A stretch of DNA of 47,979 nt from Pedobacter borealis DSM 19626. GTDB lineage: Bacteria; Bacteroidota; Bacteroidia; Sphingobacteriales; Sphingobacteriaceae. The notes under the pieces are model-generated. The model had not been told where the DNA came from. It ran no database searches and saw only the letters and a program-made list of their open reading frames with translations. The stretch is taken from the NCBI RefSeq assembly GCF_000708285.2, contig NZ_JAUG01000028.1:1-47979 (forward strand), given 5' to 3'. The stretch's first letter is position 1. Each line of letters starts with the position of its first letter. The position numbers and the translations under genes are program-made. Below, one piece after another: positions 1 through 9,105 of this stretch.

Positions 1-140
1 CATTTTGTGGCGTTTTAATCAAGTTTTCTGTTAAGACGGTCGTCACCCTGAATTTATTTCAGGGTCTTTCACGCTAAAAAGATGCTGAAATAAATTCAGC
101 AGGACGATAAAGCGGGATTAGGCGTAAATAAGATATAATT
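1..140. repeat. Terminal direct repeat, left copy
   Basis: These 140 bases are identical to the last 140 bases of the window (47840-47979). The interior is an imperfect palindrome at about 41-107: the arms share CTGAATTTATTTCAG and its complement, and each arm is itself a small hairpin. A partial relative lies at 39894-39934, so it belongs to a dispersed family. Exact identity at both ends is what an assembler leaves when a contig closes on itself or stops in the same repeat. No gene lies in 1-322 apart from the upstream region of cysE. Confidence 0.9.
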
Positions 141-150
141 TTCAGCAAAT

Positions 151-169
151 AATTATCGAACTCAGGTTA
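151..169. repeat. Inverted-repeat arm facing the right-end arm
   Basis: The last 15 bases (155-169) are the exact reverse complement of 47815-47829 at the other end of the window. The two arms flank the two copies of the 140-base terminal repeat. If the ends were joined they would delimit an element of about 194 bp with 15-bp terminal inverted repeats, like a MITE or the ends of an insertion sequence. I cannot assign a family. Confidence 0.6.
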
Positions 170-322
170 AAAGGTATATTCATGAATTTTATTGTTATTG
201 CCGAGCAATTTTTATCATAAAAATGCGCCAGTTGTTTTGGTTTAAAAAAACAAAACTTACATTTAGCGATTAAATCTATATACCTAGTCGATGAGCAGAT
301 CGGGCAGGTATGACCACCAGTT

Positions 323-1135
323 ATGGAAGACCATTTTTTTGAACAAATTATTAAGAATCCTCTTGAGCAACCAAATATTCCACCCAATGAAGTGATATCC
401 CATTGGGCAGAAAAGCTAATTCAAGTGCTTTTTCCTGAAAATTCTTCTAAAGTATTTTCAACAATTATAGAAGTAAAGGAATATGTTGCTGTTTTAGAAC
501 TTGAACTTTATGATATCATATCAGCCAGTTGTAAGCTTAAAAATAGCGAATGTAAAAATGCAGCAGGTCAGTTTTTTGAAGAACTTCCAGCGCTTTACCG
601 TGTATTGAACACCGATATAGTCGCCATTTATGAAGGCGATCCGGCTGCACAGAGCAGGTTTGAGGTAATTAGAACCTATCCCGGTTTTTATGCCATCTGT
701 TTCTACAGAATTGCCCATATGCTTTATAATTTCGGTATACCGCTGGTTCCAAGAATTCTTACCGAATATGCCCATTCTAAAACAGGTATCGATATCCATC
801 CGGCAGCCAGTATTGGCGAATACTTCCATATTGATCATGGAACTGGGATTGTTATTGGCGAAACCAGTACAATAGGCCGTTACGTGAAACTTTATCAAGG
901 GGTAACACTTGGCGCTTTGAGTGTTAAAAAAACATTAGCAGGTAGCAAACGCCATCCAACAGTAGAAGATAGGGTAGTAATCTATTCTGGGGCAACCATA
1001 CTGGGCGGCGAAACCACCATTGGGCACGATAGCATCATCGGGGGGAATGTGTGGCTTACTGAAAGTATCCCAGCTTTTTCTACGGCTTATCATTCTCCAA
1101 TAATTACCATTAGAAACCATAAAGAAACCAATTAA
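323..1135 (+). CDS. cysE: Serine O-acetyltransferase
   Basis: Transfers acetyl from acetyl-CoA to L-serine, giving O-acetylserine, the first step of cysteine synthesis in the cytosol. The 270-residue protein has an alpha-helical N-terminal half and a C-terminal left-handed beta-helix of hexapeptide repeats from about residue 155. The family's catalytic pair is visible as Asp157 (GIDIHP) and His172 (HIDHGTG), spaced 15 apart as in E. coli CysE. The ATG at 323 gives a normal length for the long Bacteroidota form. It is followed 11 bp later by cysM, so the two are very probably one transcript. It could feed cysteine to the ergothioneine genes downstream, though that is inference. Confidence 0.95.
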   Translation: MEDHFFEQIIKNPLEQPNIPPNEVISHWAEKLIQVLFPENSSKVFSTIIEVKEYVAVLELELYDIISASCKLKNSECKNAAGQFFEELPALYRVLNTDIVAIYEGDPAAQSRFEVIRTYPGFYAICFYRIAHMLYNFGIPLVPRILTEYAHSKTGIDIHPAASIGEYFHIDHGTGIVIGETSTIGRYVKLYQGVTLGALSVKKTLAGSKRHPTVEDRVVIYSGATILGGETTIGHDSIIGGNVWLTESIPAFSTAYHSPIITIRNHKETN

Positions 1136-1146
1136 TATATAAAAAT

Positions 1147-2019
1147 ATGGCAGGAATAATCGATCTGATCGGAAATACGCCAATGGCTGAACTTCAGAAG
1201 CTGAATATTAACCCAGCGGTAAGGGTATTTGCCAAATTAGAGGGAAACAATCCAGGCGGTAGTGTTAAAGACAGAGCGTCGCTCAATATGATCAGAAGTG
1301 CGATAGAACGTGGCGATATAGCTCCTGGAACTAAACTGGTAGAGGCCACAAGTGGTAATACCGGAATTGCATTGGCTATGATTGCAAGTTTATATAATTT
1401 AGAAATTGAATTGGTTATGCCAGCCAATTCTACGCGCGAACGTAAGGTAACTATGGAGGCCTTTGGTGCAAAAGTAACCCTACTAGAAAGTATAGAAGAA
1501 TGCAGGGATTATGCAGAAGAAAAAGGCGTTTCAAATGGATATTTTTTATTAAATCAATTTGCAAACCCTGATAATTACCTGGCTCATTATAAAACAACCG
1601 GACCAGAAATATGGAGAGATACGGAGGGGCAGATTACGCATTTTGTAAGTTCTATGGGAACAACGGGGACCATTATGGGCTGCTCCCGATTTTTTAAGGA
1701 AAAAGATAATAATATTCAGATTGTAGGCTGTCAACCTACTGAAGGTTCTTCTATTCCGGGTATCAGGCGTTGGCCTGAGGAGTATTTACCTAAGATTTTC
1801 GATCCACTACGGGTAGATAGGGTAATGGATATCGCACAGGACGAGGCAACCTTAATGTCGAGAAGAATGGCAAAAGAAGAAGGTTTATTCGCTGGCATGA
1901 GCTCTGGTGGTGCCTGTGCAGCTGCTTTGAAGCTTGCTAATGAACTAGATAAAGGAACCATTGTTTTTATCGCCTGCGATCGGGGAGACCGCTACCTGAG
2001 CAGCGATCTTTTTGGTTGA
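1147..2019 (+). CDS. cysM: Cysteine synthase (O-acetylserine sulfhydrylase B type)
   Basis: A PLP enzyme that replaces the acetyl group of O-acetylserine with sulfide (or thiosulfate for the CysM class) to make cysteine. The Schiff-base lysine is Lys41 in GGSVKDRA, and the phosphate-binding loop is TSGNTGIALA. The 290 residues match the shorter CysM form rather than CysK, though specificity for thiosulfate cannot be read from sequence. It lies 11 bp after cysE. The 215 bp downstream hold the pxp promoter region. Confidence 0.93.
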   Translation: MAGIIDLIGNTPMAELQKLNINPAVRVFAKLEGNNPGGSVKDRASLNMIRSAIERGDIAPGTKLVEATSGNTGIALAMIASLYNLEIELVMPANSTRERKVTMEAFGAKVTLLESIEECRDYAEEKGVSNGYFLLNQFANPDNYLAHYKTTGPEIWRDTEGQITHFVSSMGTTGTIMGCSRFFKEKDNNIQIVGCQPTEGSSIPGIRRWPEEYLPKIFDPLRVDRVMDIAQDEATLMSRRMAKEEGLFAGMSSGGACAAALKLANELDKGTIVFIACDRGDRYLSSDLFG

Positions 2020-2127
2020 GCGTAAATCACTAATCTTGTTGAGCTTTTTTTGATAAAAGCATGCGAACCCTATAGCCATTTAAAAATACCTTCTTTACTT
2101 TTTTTACGCATAATTAGCTACGATTAT

Positions 2128-2142
2128 TCACAAAACTTGTGA
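2128..2142. promoter_or_regulatory. Palindrome upstream of pxpB, possible operator
   Basis: TCACAA-N3-TTGTGA, a perfect 6-bp inverted repeat about 92 bp before the pxpB start, in the 215-bp gap after cysM. It has no T-run after it, so it does not look like a terminator. A dimeric repressor or activator of the pxp operon is a reasonable guess, but no cognate regulator gene lies next to it. Confidence 0.35.
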
Positions 2143-2234
2143 TTTTGATATTATATAGTCATTTTTATAGCAGCAGTTTAGTTGTTAGGCCCGTTTTATA
2201 AAGAACACTTATTATTAAATCTTACTGTTTTTGT

Positions 2235-2975
2235 ATGACTGAGCAGGTAGGGTATTTTGAAACAGATACCCCCTTAAAAATTTATGGGCTGAGCGAAAAA
2301 TCGGTTACTATAGGATTCGGAACGGCAATCGATCACCATTTGCTGGCCCTGATCACCGATTTTAATCAATTGTTGTTGCAAAACCCTTTTTCTGGTTTAA
2401 TAACCACAGTTCCGGCTTATACTACATTAACTGTTTTTTTTGATCCCTTAAGTGTGATGTTATCAGGTCTTCCGGGGCAGGTTTGTTTCGAAAAGGTATC
2501 AGCACATTTAAATAAAATTGCTCAAACAAAAAGAGAAAAATCAAGCAAAATACCTGATAAACTGATTATTCCTGTATGTTATGGTGGCGATTTCGGACAG
2601 GATCTTTCAACGGTAGCTCGCACAAACAAGCTTAGCGAAACTGAGGTAATTGATATACATACTGCCGGGCAATATACTGTTTTCATGATCGGCTTTGTGC
2701 CGGGTTTCGCCTATATGGGCGGAATGGATACCCGATTATCAACCCCTAGAAAAGAGGTTCCCAATGCTAAAATACCCACCGGATCTGTAGGTATTGCAGG
2801 CACTCAAACGGGCATTTATCCTATGGAAACACCTGGCGGATGGCAGATTATTGGAAAAACGCCATTAAAGATATTTGATGTAAACCGCTTACAACCATCA
2901 CTTTTAAAGGGAGGCGATATAGTTACTTTTAAAGCCATTGGTATAAAGGAGTTTAATGCTTATGCTGAAATATGA
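2235..2975 (+). CDS. pxpB: 5-oxoprolinase subunit B (KipI-like)
   Basis: One of three subunits of the prokaryotic ATP-dependent 5-oxoprolinase that opens L-pyroglutamate to L-glutamate. The 246 residues are a KipI/AHS1 domain with the characteristic GFVPGFAYMGGM stretch and the following IPTGSVGIAG and PGGWQIIG motifs. It overlaps pxpC by four bases (ATGA), and pxpC in turn overlaps pxpA. This B-C-A order with translational coupling makes the assignment secure. The B. subtilis KipI homologue also inhibits a sporulation kinase, a role not expected here. Confidence 0.93.
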   Translation: MTEQVGYFETDTPLKIYGLSEKSVTIGFGTAIDHHLLALITDFNQLLLQNPFSGLITTVPAYTTLTVFFDPLSVMLSGLPGQVCFEKVSAHLNKIAQTKREKSSKIPDKLIIPVCYGGDFGQDLSTVARTNKLSETEVIDIHTAGQYTVFMIGFVPGFAYMGGMDTRLSTPRKEVPNAKIPTGSVGIAGTQTGIYPMETPGGWQIIGKTPLKIFDVNRLQPSLLKGGDIVTFKAIGIKEFNAYAEI

Positions 2976-3976
2976 GTATGAAAATCAGCATCATTAAGCC
3001 AGGTTTATTAAGTACCATTCAGGATATGGGACGATACCGATTTCTTTCGCAAGCTGTACCTGTTTCGGGCGCCATGGATGAGCTGGCCCACCGATTAGCG
3101 AATAAAGCTGTTGGTAACGATGATAATAATGCTACCATTGAGTTTACCTATGCCGATGCTTCATTTAAAGCTGAAACACCTGTTCTAATTTCTTATTCTG
3201 GCGATGGTGCAAGCTTAGTTTACAATAATGAATTAATGCCTGCAGAAAAGCCATTGTTTTTTCCGGCAGGGTCCGTTATAAAGCTGATCCATAATGCAAT
3301 TGGGGTGCGTACCTATTTGGCTATTGCGGGTGGATGGGATGTGCCTGATGTAATGGAAAGTAAAAGTACCTATCTTACTGCTGCTTTTGGGGGCTTTAAG
3401 GGGAGGGCATTGCAAAAGGCAGATGTTTTGGTTAGCGGTACTTTACTTAGCGAAGTATCAGATGGAATATTGAATCATTTGATTGAAAGATCGTTAACCT
3501 ATCCAAATTGGCGCATTTCGCGCGAAAGTTTACTGCCAGAGAATAGACAAAGCATTAGAGTTGTACTTGCCAATGAAATCAGCTGGTTTGACGCAACATC
3601 CATTATTTCATTTTTAACCAATTCTTATTCCATTGATAGAAGGAGTAATCGTATGGGCTATCATTTATCTGGAAAACCATTGGTAAAGAAGGTTAAAAAA
3701 GAATTGCTCAGCACCGCAGTAACAGCTGGGGTTATCCAGGTAACTGGGAGTGGCGATTTGATTATACTCATGGCCGACTGCCAAACAACAGGGGGGTATC
3801 CGCGTATCGCGCACGTTGCAGCGGTCGATTTACCTTTATGTGCCCAGTTAAAACCTGGCGATACCATTCATTTTTCCGAAATTTCGAGAGATGAGGCAGA
3901 AGCGCTTTACCTTGAACGTGAACACGATTTATCGTTGATTACCATGGCAATAGGCCTTAAATATATTAAAACATGA
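2972..3976 (+). CDS. pxpC: 5-oxoprolinase subunit C (KipA-like)
   Basis: Carboxylase-like AHS2/KipA domain protein of 334 residues, partner of PxpB and PxpA in cleaving 5-oxoproline. Typical segments include GLLSTIQDMGR near the N-terminus, the PVSGAMD turn around residue 30, and a late ILMADCQTTGGYPRIA motif. The ATG overlaps the pxpB stop, and its own stop overlaps the pxpA start, so the three are made in a coupled way. Confidence 0.93.
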   Translation: MSMKISIIKPGLLSTIQDMGRYRFLSQAVPVSGAMDELAHRLANKAVGNDDNNATIEFTYADASFKAETPVLISYSGDGASLVYNNELMPAEKPLFFPAGSVIKLIHNAIGVRTYLAIAGGWDVPDVMESKSTYLTAAFGGFKGRALQKADVLVSGTLLSEVSDGILNHLIERSLTYPNWRISRESLLPENRQSIRVVLANEISWFDATSIISFLTNSYSIDRRSNRMGYHLSGKPLVKKVKKELLSTAVTAGVIQVTGSGDLIILMADCQTTGGYPRIAHVAAVDLPLCAQLKPGDTIHFSEISRDEAEALYLEREHDLSLITMAIGLKYIKT

Positions 3977-4734
3977 AAATAATCGATCTTAATTGCGACA
4001 TGGGAGAAGCATTTGGGAATTATACCATGCCCAATGATGAAAAACTGATGGATTATATTTCATCGGCAAATATTGCCTGTGGTTTCCATGCCGGCGATCC
4101 GGCTGTAATGCAGCAAACTGTAGCTTTAGCCTTAAAAAAAGGAGTGGCCATTGGTGCGCACCCTGGTTTGCCCGATCTGCAGGGCTTTGGTCGTAGAGAA
4201 ATGAAGATTACCCCAAATGAGGCTTATCAGCTTACTTTATATCAAATGGGTGCATTAAGCGGTTTTGTCAAAGCTGCAGGTAGTAAATTGCATCATGTTA
4301 AAGCACATGGCGCATTGTATAATATGGCTGCAAAGGATACCGCTTTGGCAAAAGCCATTGTACAGGCCGTTTACGATTTCGACCCTGGTCTGATCTTATA
4401 TGCTTTAGCAGGAAGTAAGATGATCGATGAAGCTGAAAAAAAGGGGATTGTAACCGCATCAGAAGTTTTTGCCGATCGTAGTTATCAGGATGATGGTTTA
4501 CTTACCCCTCGGTCAGCAGACAATGCTTTAATTACGAATGAAGAAGATGCCATCAATCAGGTATTGGGATTTGCTTTAAACCAGGAAGTAAATAGTATAA
4601 ATGGAAACCGCATCGCGGTTAAAGCCGAAACGGTTTGTTTGCATGGCGATGGTGAACACGCTGTTGCTTTTGCTAAATTAATAGCTGAACGGTTACAAAA
4701 AGAAGGTATCGTAATTAAAGCTCCAGCAATATGA
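3973..4734 (+). CDS. pxpA: 5-oxoprolinase subunit A (LamB/YcsF family)
   Basis: LamB/YcsF-family subunit of 253 residues. The diagnostic N-terminus (IDLNCDMGEAFG) is followed by NIACGFHAGDP, IGAHPGLPD and KAHGALYN, covering the conserved acidic and histidine residues of the family. It overlaps pxpC by four bases and the following transporter gene by four bases. With PxpB and PxpC it recycles pyroglutamate, a damage product of glutamine and of N-terminal Glu/Gln peptides, to glutamate. Confidence 0.94.
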   Translation: MKIIDLNCDMGEAFGNYTMPNDEKLMDYISSANIACGFHAGDPAVMQQTVALALKKGVAIGAHPGLPDLQGFGRREMKITPNEAYQLTLYQMGALSGFVKAAGSKLHHVKAHGALYNMAAKDTALAKAIVQAVYDFDPGLILYALAGSKMIDEAEKKGIVTASEVFADRSYQDDGLLTPRSADNALITNEEDAINQVLGFALNQEVNSINGNRIAVKAETVCLHGDGEHAVAFAKLIAERLQKEGIVIKAPAI

Positions 4735-5915
4735 AGCCAAAATACAATTGGAGTGTACTTTTAGGGGCAGCTTTTTTAATGGCTTCATCAGCCATTGGCC
4801 CTGGGTTTTTAACACAAACCGCAGTTTTTACCCAGCAATTAGGCGCAAGTTTTGTGTTTGTGATATTGCTATCCATCATATTAGATGCCATTGCACAGTT
4901 AAACATCTGGCGGATTATTGCTGTTGCCGATAAACCTGCTCAAGATATAGCCAATAAGGTATTTCCAGGTTTGGGATACTTTATTTCATTCCTGGTTTTT
5001 TTAGGTGGTTTGGCTTTTAATATTGGTAATATTGCTGGCGCTGGCTTAGGACTCAATGTATTATTCGGCATTAGTGTAGGACAGGGTGCTGTAATAAGTG
5101 CAATTATGGCAATAGGTATCTTTATTTACAAGGAAGCTGGCAAGGCAATGGATGTTTTTGCCAAAACCATGGGGCTGATTAAAATTGTACTTGCCTTAAT
5201 TATCGCTTACACCAGTTCGCCACCATTGGCAGAAGCTGCATTAAGGGCAGTAAATCCTACGCAGTTTAGTTTTACGGCAGTATTAACCATAGTTGGTGGA
5301 ACAGTGGGTGGTTATATCACCTTTTCAGGTGCTCACCGTTTATTGGATGCCAGGCAAACTGGGATCCATAATTTAGGTGCCGTAAATAAAGGGGCATTAA
5401 GTGCCATTGGATTGGCATCTATTATGCGCTTATTGTTGTTTATTGCAGCATTAGGGGTGGTAAGTAAAGGTTTTACCTTAGACCCATCCAATCCAGCTGC
5501 TTCGGTTTTTAAATTGGCCAGCGGCGAAATCGGTTATAAGATTTTTGGTGTGGTAATATGGGCTGCGGGGATTTCTTCTGTTGTGGGCTCTGCGTATACC
5601 TCCATTTCATTTATTAAGAGTTTTCACCCACTGATATTAAAGTTTAACAGAGAGATAATCATCGCCTTTATAACCATATCCTGCATTATATTTATCCTTA
5701 TCGGTAAACCCGTTAAAATACTGCTTACCGTAGGCGCCATTAATGGTTTTATTTTACCAATTGCATTAGGTATTATGCTCATTGCCGCTTATAAAACCAA
5801 AATTATTGCAAATTACAAACAACCGTTTTGGTTAACCTTAACAGGTTTAGCTGTGGTATTAACTATGGTTTGGATGAGTTATGGTACCATAATACAAATG
5901 ATAAAAGGAGAATAA
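4731..5915 (+). CDS. NRAMP-like transporter of the 5-oxoproline operon (YcsG-like)
   Basis: A 394-residue integral membrane protein with about eleven predicted helices and an NRAMP-like fold signature (SSAIGPGFLTQTAVF in the first helix). The metal-binding Asp-Pro-Gly-Asn motif of true NRAMP Mn/Fe transporters is not seen at the expected place, where IGPGFLT stands. With its position inside the pxp operon (4-bp overlap with pxpA), this fits the YcsG branch found beside YcsF/KipI/KipA. The substrate could be 5-oxoproline or a related organic acid rather than a metal. Family is firm; substrate is inference. Confidence 0.8.
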   Translation: MKPKYNWSVLLGAAFLMASSAIGPGFLTQTAVFTQQLGASFVFVILLSIILDAIAQLNIWRIIAVADKPAQDIANKVFPGLGYFISFLVFLGGLAFNIGNIAGAGLGLNVLFGISVGQGAVISAIMAIGIFIYKEAGKAMDVFAKTMGLIKIVLALIIAYTSSPPLAEAALRAVNPTQFSFTAVLTIVGGTVGGYITFSGAHRLLDARQTGIHNLGAVNKGALSAIGLASIMRLLLFIAALGVVSKGFTLDPSNPAASVFKLASGEIGYKIFGVVIWAAGISSVVGSAYTSISFIKSFHPLILKFNREIIIAFITISCIIFILIGKPVKILLTVGAINGFILPIALGIMLIAAYKTKIIANYKQPFWLTLTGLAVVLTMVWMSYGTIIQMIKGE

Positions 5916-5926
5916 ATCTTTATACG

Positions 5927-8488
5927 ATGAATACGATTACCAAATACTTTTGCTTTTTCTTTCTATTAAGTGTTACCTGTTTTGCGCAACAGGTTACTAG
6001 TCCCGTAGCCATTGAACCCGGAGTTTCTCTTGCACTGGCAAGTTCAAGAAGTGCAGCCATAAGTAACATTCAATATAAGCTTCACTTTACCATTCCAACA
6101 GAACAAACAGCGCCAATTCAATCAACTGAAAATATTGATTTTAAGCTAAATAGGTTGATTTATCTGCAGATCGACTTTAAGCAGGATGTGGACCATATAA
6201 AGCGAGTATCGGTTAATGGCAAAACGATACCGATTGATTTTCAAACAGAACATATCCTAGTAAAGCAGGAGTATTTAAAAGTAGGTGCCAACCATGTCGA
6301 GATTGGATTTATTGCGGGTAACGAATCATTAAACCGAAACAAAGACTTTTTGTATGCGCTTTTTGTTCCTGATCATGCCAGAACGGTATTCCCGTGCTTT
6401 GATCAACCCGATTTAAAAGCTAAATTTTTACTTTCATTAACCGTTCCAACTGATTGGCAAGTAATGGCTAATGCGAATAAAAAAGACTCATTTGTGCAAG
6501 GGAGTTCTACTACCTATCATTTCAATAATTCAGATAAATTACCCACTTATTTATTTTCCTTCACTGCGGGTAAATACACCTTGATAAATAGGGAAATGAA
6601 AAATAATAAAATGGAATTTTTGCACCGCGAAACTGATTCAGCCAAAATCAAGCTCAGCGTAGATTCTGTTTTTTTAGCACATCGTGATGCTCTCGATTTT
6701 TTGGAAGACTGGACAGCGATAAAATATCCTTTTCAAAAAGTGGGTTTTGTTAGTATTCCAGATTTCCAGTTTGGCGGTATGGAACATCCTGGGGAGGTAC
6801 AATATAAAGCATCAGCATTGTTTTTAGATCAAGGTGCAACCAAAGATCAGTTCATTTCGCGTTCTAACCTGATTTCGCATGAAACCGCACACATGTGGTT
6901 TGGCGATCTGGTAACCATGAAATGGTTTAACGATGTTTGGATGAAAGAGGTTTTTGCCAATTTTATGGCCGATAAGGTAACTGAAAAGTTAATGGGTAAA
7001 AGTACTTTCGACCTTAAGTTTTTACAAGACCATTATCCGGCAGCTTACGGGGTAGATAGAACACTGGGCGCCAATCCCATTCGCCAGCAATTGGATAATT
7101 TACAAGAGGCTGGATCGATGTATGGAAATATAATTTACCATAAAGCACCAATTATGATGCGTCAATTGGAATTATTGATGGGAAAACAGAATTTTCAACA
7201 GGGTATAAGGGAGTATCTGAAAAAGTACAGTTATAGCAACGCTACATGGAATGATTTGATTGCCATTTTAAGTAAATACAGCAAAAGTGATCTCCATAGT
7301 TGGAACAAAGTTTGGGTAAATGAACCTGGCAGACCAGTTTTTAGTTACGATATTAAATACAACGGAGATAAAATAAGCGATTTAAGCTTAAACCAAAGCA
7401 GTGAGATGGGGCAGCCACGGGTATGGCCGCAATCTTTTACGGTTAAGCTGGTTTACCCAGCAGCGAGTAAGATTTTGGTTGTAAATGCTCAGCTTGCTAA
7501 AGCAGATTTAATTGAAGCAAAAGGTCTTCCAAAACCACAGTATATTTTATTTAATGCAAACGGTGCGGGATATGGCCTTTTTCCGATTGATAAAGAGATG
7601 ATGGCAAATCTTTATGATCTTGTTGATCCGTTAGAACGGGCATCAGCCTATATCAATGCCTACGAAAATATGCTTTCGGGCAAAAGCACTAAGCCTAAAG
7701 AACTTTTGGCTGTGTTTTTACAAGGATTATCGGTTGAGAAAAACGAGATGAACCTCAGGCTGATTACGGGATACCTAACCAATATTTACTGGACTTTTCT
7801 TACTGCTGAAGCACGGAATGCGATGTATGAAAGTATGGAGAAAACAATATGGAATGCAATGGAGCAACAGCAAACGCAAAATAACAGGAAGATTTTGTTC
7901 AATGCTTATCAAAATGTATACCTGAGTGCGGATGCCGGAAAACGCATGTATAATATCTGGCTCAAACAAACCGCACCAAGTGGAATTAAATTGTTAGAAG
8001 ATGATTATAGCGCGTTAGCTTTAACGCTAGCCCTTAAAACAGATACTGCAAATACGATCTTAAAAGATCAGTTGGCACGTACCAAAAACGAAGATCGTAA
8101 AAACCGGCTTATTTATTTAACGCCTGCCTTATCTTTAGATGTTATGGAAAGAGATAATTTTTTTAACGGCTTAAAAGACCGGAAAAACCGACAGAAAGAG
8201 GCCTGGGTAACTACAGCTTTATCTTACCTGCATCATCCCATCAGGCAAACAAGTTCTATCCATTATCTCAAAGAAAGCTTAGAATTATTGGAAGAAATAC
8301 AGAAAACAGGAGATATATTTTTTCCGCAATCGTGGCTAGCTGCTATATTCTCGAGTTATAATAACAAAGAAGCCAATGCAGTTGTACAGGATTTCTTAAA
8401 ATCACATCCTAATTACAACCCAAAATTAAGGGATAAAATTTTGCAGACTACAGATAACCTTCGCCGTGCACAGATCATTTTACATTAA
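5927..8488 (+). CDS. Exported M1-family zinc aminopeptidase
   Basis: A gluzincin aminopeptidase of the M1 (PepN/ERAP) family, 853 residues. I chose the ATG at 5927, 11 bp after the transporter stop. It gives a clear signal peptide (residues 1-20, ending CFAQ), while the upstream reading frame overlaps the previous gene. The zinc site is HETAH at 318-322 with the third ligand Glu341, the exact 18-residue spacing of the family. The substrate-anchoring GAMEN loop appears as FGGMEHPG. A long helical C-terminal region follows. Likely periplasmic or surface peptide trimming. Co-transcription with the pxp genes suggests it may feed peptides whose ends cyclise to pyroglutamate (inference). Confidence 0.92.
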   Translation: MNTITKYFCFFFLLSVTCFAQQVTSPVAIEPGVSLALASSRSAAISNIQYKLHFTIPTEQTAPIQSTENIDFKLNRLIYLQIDFKQDVDHIKRVSVNGKTIPIDFQTEHILVKQEYLKVGANHVEIGFIAGNESLNRNKDFLYALFVPDHARTVFPCFDQPDLKAKFLLSLTVPTDWQVMANANKKDSFVQGSSTTYHFNNSDKLPTYLFSFTAGKYTLINREMKNNKMEFLHRETDSAKIKLSVDSVFLAHRDALDFLEDWTAIKYPFQKVGFVSIPDFQFGGMEHPGEVQYKASALFLDQGATKDQFISRSNLISHETAHMWFGDLVTMKWFNDVWMKEVFANFMADKVTEKLMGKSTFDLKFLQDHYPAAYGVDRTLGANPIRQQLDNLQEAGSMYGNIIYHKAPIMMRQLELLMGKQNFQQGIREYLKKYSYSNATWNDLIAILSKYSKSDLHSWNKVWVNEPGRPVFSYDIKYNGDKISDLSLNQSSEMGQPRVWPQSFTVKLVYPAASKILVVNAQLAKADLIEAKGLPKPQYILFNANGAGYGLFPIDKEMMANLYDLVDPLERASAYINAYENMLSGKSTKPKELLAVFLQGLSVEKNEMNLRLITGYLTNIYWTFLTAEARNAMYESMEKTIWNAMEQQQTQNNRKILFNAYQNVYLSADAGKRMYNIWLKQTAPSGIKLLEDDYSALALTLALKTDTANTILKDQLARTKNEDRKNRLIYLTPALSLDVMERDNFFNGLKDRKNRQKEAWVTTALSYLHHPIRQTSSIHYLKESLELLEEIQKTGDIFFPQSWLAAIFSSYNNKEANAVVQDFLKSHPNYNPKLRDKILQTTDNLRRAQIILH

Positions 8489-8534
8489 CTTTAATGTAAA
8501 TAAATTTGTTACATACAGGTCTAAGAAGAATTTA

Positions 8535-8605
8535 TACTTTTGTCGCGAGAGCGTTAATTTAGATTGAAAGGGGTAAACATGAATTTGTTTGCCCTTTTCG
8601 TTTTT
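8535..8605 (+). ncRNA. Possible short transcript ending in a terminator
   Basis: A good Bacteroidetes -7 element (TACTTTTG, 8535-8542) is followed about 25 bases later by a strong terminator hairpin, leaving room for a transcript of about 55 nt and no ORF. The -33 element is poor: the nearest TTTG at 8505 is spaced 26 bp away. This may be a small RNA or simply a chance promoter match in front of the M1 peptidase terminator. Confidence 0.22.
8567..8605 (+). terminator. Rho-independent terminator after the pxp/M1 operon
   Basis: A 12-bp stem with two G-U pairs (AAAGGGGTAAAC with GTTTGCCCTTTT) and an 8-base loop, followed by CG and a run of five T. It lies about 80 bp after the M1 peptidase stop and would end the pxp-transporter-peptidase transcript. 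Confidence 0.6.
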
Positions 8606-8773
8606 AGTCATATTAGTATTTAATGCCAGGTACTTTCTCCATCATTAAGAGATTAAGGGCATTAAGAAATACAAGGTTCATGTCTCACAGCACACTTTAA
8701 ATCCAAAATAATCTTAACTTTCTTTATTTCTTAATGGTCAGGCTTTAGTTTAGAAAATAGTGGATAATGGTTA

Positions 8774-9007
8774 TTAATTAAAAGATTCGGTCTCGTTATT
8801 TAGGTCATCCAATAAACCATTCAATAAAATGTCTCTTTTATCTTCAATTGAAGAATCATCCTAGATAAAAACGGTAAGGTTCGTGTTTTCTGTTGTTTGA
8901 GTTTGCATATAAGGCTGCGGTTTATGTTTGTCAATTAAATGTCTACAATTATCTAACGTCGATTTTGGAATATAGTTTGTAACTTTTTTATTCGAACTTG
9001 TAATGTC
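8774..9007 (-). pseudogene. Decayed small ORF of unknown family
   Basis: Read on the minus strand this stretch gives 77 codons that look protein-like, interrupted by one in-frame TAG and preceded by an in-frame TGA with no start codon. Segments include NYIPKSTLDNCRHLIDKHKP, then MQTQTTENTNLTVFI before the stop, then SIEDKRDILLNGLLDDLNNE before a TAA. The polar-hydrophobic pattern and the absence of similar quality in the other frames suggest a gene remnant. I do not recognise the family. The rest of the 8606-9105 gap shows nothing else I can name. Confidence 0.35.
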
Positions 9008-9105
9008 TCAATTGGGCATAGTATAAATTAATATTGACCAAACATTGGACTAGTATTTAGGTTATATCCTTCAGGATAAAACAAATTCTCTTAATCTGGA
9101 GATCG

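Noticed and set aside
142..387. Minus-strand 81-codon ORF with two Cys-x2-Cys-like pairs (CPICSS, KCKFC)
   Set aside because: It overlaps the cysE start on the other strand, ends inside the inverted-repeat arm and matches no family I know; probably chance.
4731..5915. Mn/Fe NRAMP transporter (MntH)
   Set aside because: The metal-binding motif of MntH is not seen in the first helix, and the gene is embedded in the pxp operon, as for YcsG.
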